NCBI GenBank assembly: GCA_049642465.1
Contig: JBAROV010000176.1
Location: forward strand, 1 to 32,717
From: CAWDPQ01 sp049642465
Lineage (GTDB): Bacteria > Acidobacteriota > Vicinamibacteria > Vicinamibacterales > 2-12-FULL-66-21
Direction of reading: 5' to 3'
Length of the DNA stretch: 32,717 bases
In this document: piece after piece, positions 31,210 to 32,717 of the stretch
Position numbering within the stretch: the stretch's first letter is position 1
Layout: every line of letters starts with the position of its first letter
The notes under the pieces: generated by a model
What the model was told of the DNA's origin: nothing
Database searches by the model: none
The model's input: the letters and a program-made list of their open reading frames with translations, nothing else
Position numbers and translations under genes: made by a program

Positions 31210-32631
31210 ATGCGGCTCTCGACGGTTCTCTTGCTTGCGGCCGGCGTCCTGAGCGCACACGGCGCGGACGCGCAGGTGACTGCTCCCGCCCCACCTCAGG
31301 CCCCGGCCGGCTATTACTTCCTCCTGGGACGACAGCTCGAAGTCGAGGGCAAGATAGACGAGGCCATTGCCGCCCACAACCGCGCGATAGCCATGGAGCC
31401 CTCGTCTGCCGAACTGAAAGCGGAGCTCGCGGCGTTGTTCGCGCGTCAGGATCGTGCGCTCGACGCGGTTGGCATGGCTGAAAAGGCGTTAGCGCAGGAT
31501 CCGAGGAACGTCGAGGCGAACCGCATCCTCGGATCCGTCTACGCTGCCCTCATCGAACAACGGACGCCGCTTCGTCCTGGCGATGACACCTCGAAGTACC
31601 CGTCGATGGCGATTGCGGCGCTCGAAAAGGCCGCGCAGGACGGCGTGGGCGATCTCGGGCTGAACATGTTGCTCGGACGTCTCTACGTGCAGACTCGCGC
31701 GTTTGACAAAGCCATTCCTCCGCTTCGGCGCGTGATCGACGACCAGCCGGGCTACTCGGAGGCGGCTTGGCTTCTCGCCACGGCACTCGAACACACCGAT
31801 CAATCCGACGCCGCGATCGACGTGCTTCGCGTCGCGCTGCAGTACAACCCGCGGTTCTTCCGCGGACAGGTTCGCGTGGCCGAATTGAATGAAAAGCTGG
31901 GACGTTGGGACGAGGCGGCCAGCAGCTACGCGCGTGCCCAGCAGTTGAACGCGCGCATGGCGACCGATCTCACGCCACGTCGCGCGGCGGCCCTCATCAA
32001 TGCGGGGAAGGCGGCGGAAGCACGAGACTTGCTGAAAGTGCTGGCGGCCACCAACGAGCCGGATATCTCCGTGTTGTATCTCTACGCCGTGGCGCAGAGG
32101 CAAACGAAGGATCTCGCTGGCGCGGAGGCGACCGCAAAGCGTCTGCGCGAAGCGGCGCCAACCGATCCGCGCGGGATGTACGTTCTCGCGCAGATTCTCG
32201 AAGCCAAAGGGGACGCCGTCGGCGCGGAAGCCTCGCTTCGTGAGCTTCTTGCCCGCGACCCGCGAGACGCGACGGCGCTCAACTATCTCGGTTACATGTT
32301 TGCCGAACGCGGCGCGCGGCTGGACGAAGCGATCGACCTCGTCCAGCGGGCGCTCAAAATCGAACCTGACAATCCGTCGTTTCTCGACAGCCTCGGTTGG
32401 GCCTACTTCCAGCAAGGACGTCTGGATCTGGCCGATGGGCCGCTCACCGACGCCGCCGCCAAGCTTCAGAGCAGTTCCGTGGTGCAGGATCACCTGGGCG
32501 ATCTTCGTTTCAAGCAGGGGCGATACGCGGATGCGATCGCCGCCTGGGAACGATCGCTCACCGGAGACGGTGAATCGATCGACCGTACGGCGATCGAACG
32601 CAAAATGCGCCAGGCCAGGGAGAAGCAGTGA
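31210..32631 (+). CDS. Secreted or periplasmic TPR protein
   Basis: 473 residues with a Sec signal peptide (MRLSTVLLLAAGVLSAHGADA), then tetratricopeptide repeats along the whole length; clear copies include AIAAHNRAIAMEPSSAELKA, AIPPLRRVIDDQPGYSEAAW, and EAIDLVQRALKIEPDNPSFL with DSLGWAYFQQGRLDLAD. TPR proteins mediate protein contacts. The next gene encodes a lipoprotein starting one base after the stop, which resembles the TPR-plus-LolB arrangement near ispE in many bacteria. The ATG at 31210 has no visible Shine-Dalgarno. Function otherwise unknown. Confidence 0.85.
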   Translation: MRLSTVLLLAAGVLSAHGADAQVTAPAPPQAPAGYYFLLGRQLEVEGKIDEAIAAHNRAIAMEPSSAELKAELAALFARQDRALDAVGMAEKALAQDPRNVEANRILGSVYAALIEQRTPLRPGDDTSKYPSMAIAALEKAAQDGVGDLGLNMLLGRLYVQTRAFDKAIPPLRRVIDDQPGYSEAAWLLATALEHTDQSDAAIDVLRVALQYNPRFFRGQVRVAELNEKLGRWDEAASSYARAQQLNARMATDLTPRRAAALINAGKAAEARDLLKVLAATNEPDISVLYLYAVAQRQTKDLAGAEATAKRLREAAPTDPRGMYVLAQILEAKGDAVGAEASLRELLARDPRDATALNYLGYMFAERGARLDEAIDLVQRALKIEPDNPSFLDSLGWAYFQQGRLDLADGPLTDAAAKLQSSSVVQDHLGDLRFKQGRYADAIAAWERSLTGDGESIDRTAIERKMRQAREKQ

Positions 32632-32717
32632 GTGCGTCAATTGGCAAAAGTCCTGGGGATTCTGCTCGCTGTCCTGGTCTCGGCGTGCGGCGCGAAGCAC
32701 TTCGAACTCCCGACCGG
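32632..32717 (+). CDS. Lipoprotein, N-terminal part only (cut by the window edge)
   Basis: Frame open from GTG 32632 (TTG at 32641 alternative) to the edge. It reads RQLAKVLGILLAVLVSACGA, a signal peptide ending in the lipobox LVSAC, so the Cys would be lipidated. It begins one base after the TPR stop codon. By context it could be a LolB-like or DUF4292-type outer-membrane lipoprotein, but only 28 codons are visible and this is only a guess. Confidence 0.6.
   Translation, partial: MRQLAKVLGILLAVLVSACGAKHFELPT

Overview
This window looks like a chromosomal segment of a high-GC, Gram-negative bacterium. The organism is most likely an acidobacterium, possibly of the Vicinamibacteria type, but this is inferred from gene content and spacer style, not from a marker gene. 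Evidence for an LPS-bearing envelope is a heptose pathway (gmhA, an rfaE1-type kinase, a GT9 heptosyltransferase), two O-antigen-ligase-type membrane proteins and an ArnT-like GT39 enzyme.

Layout. 1-5654 (minus strand) is one compact operon read right to left: GT4 glycosyltransferase, thiS, thiG, a coiled-coil SAM methyltransferase and an O-antigen ligase/polymerase that runs off the left edge. thiS is small and appears to use a CTG start. 5655-6104 is a GC-rich divergent spacer with a structured RNA-like element ending in a clear intrinsic terminator, followed by 8-bp and 7-bp tandem repeats up to the nuoA start. 6105-18603 (plus) is a respiratory complex I operon in the order nuoA-B-C-[gmhA]-D-E-F-H-J-K-L-M-N. 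Two things are odd: gmhA (heptose synthesis) sits between nuoC and nuoD, and nuoG and nuoI are absent from their usual places. 18609-21038 is a membrane-embedded spermidine-synthase-like protein. 21039-21350 is a repeat-bearing convergent spacer. 21351-22727 is selA (minus), implying selenocysteine use. Two poorly characterised plus-strand proteins follow (22759-23193 and 23245-23826), then a cold-shock protein (minus), purH (plus), the GT39 transferase (plus), and a minus-strand operon trm112-like / GT9 / O-antigen ligase / rfaE1. The right end holds a TPR protein and the beginning of a lipoprotein (plus).

How the genes work together. gmhA inside the nuo operon and rfaE1 plus the GT9 enzyme at 27.6-31.0 kb form consecutive parts of an ADP-heptose/LPS-core route. 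The left and right envelope blocks both contain a Wzy_C-type membrane protein. The complex I genes present cover the membrane arm (A,H,J,K,L,M,N) and the B,C,D,E,F peripheral subunits, so the Fe-S wiring subunits G and I must come from elsewhere.

The most unusual signals are non-coding. (1) A ~160-bp palindromic repeat occurs twice (3928-4092 and 8064-8222), and its inner stem shows compensatory base changes. (2) An ~83-bp repeat occurs twice, directly before nuoF and nuoJ, with a perfect 9-bp hairpin about 10 nt before each start codon and no Shine-Dalgarno. (3) The cold-shock gene has a near-consensus promoter, an operator-like palindrome, two hairpins and an intrinsic terminator in its leader. 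(4) A similar hairpin-plus-terminator unit lies upstream of nuoA. (5) Short-period tandem arrays (units of 7, 8 and 9 bp) occur in spacers and, once, in frame inside a gene.
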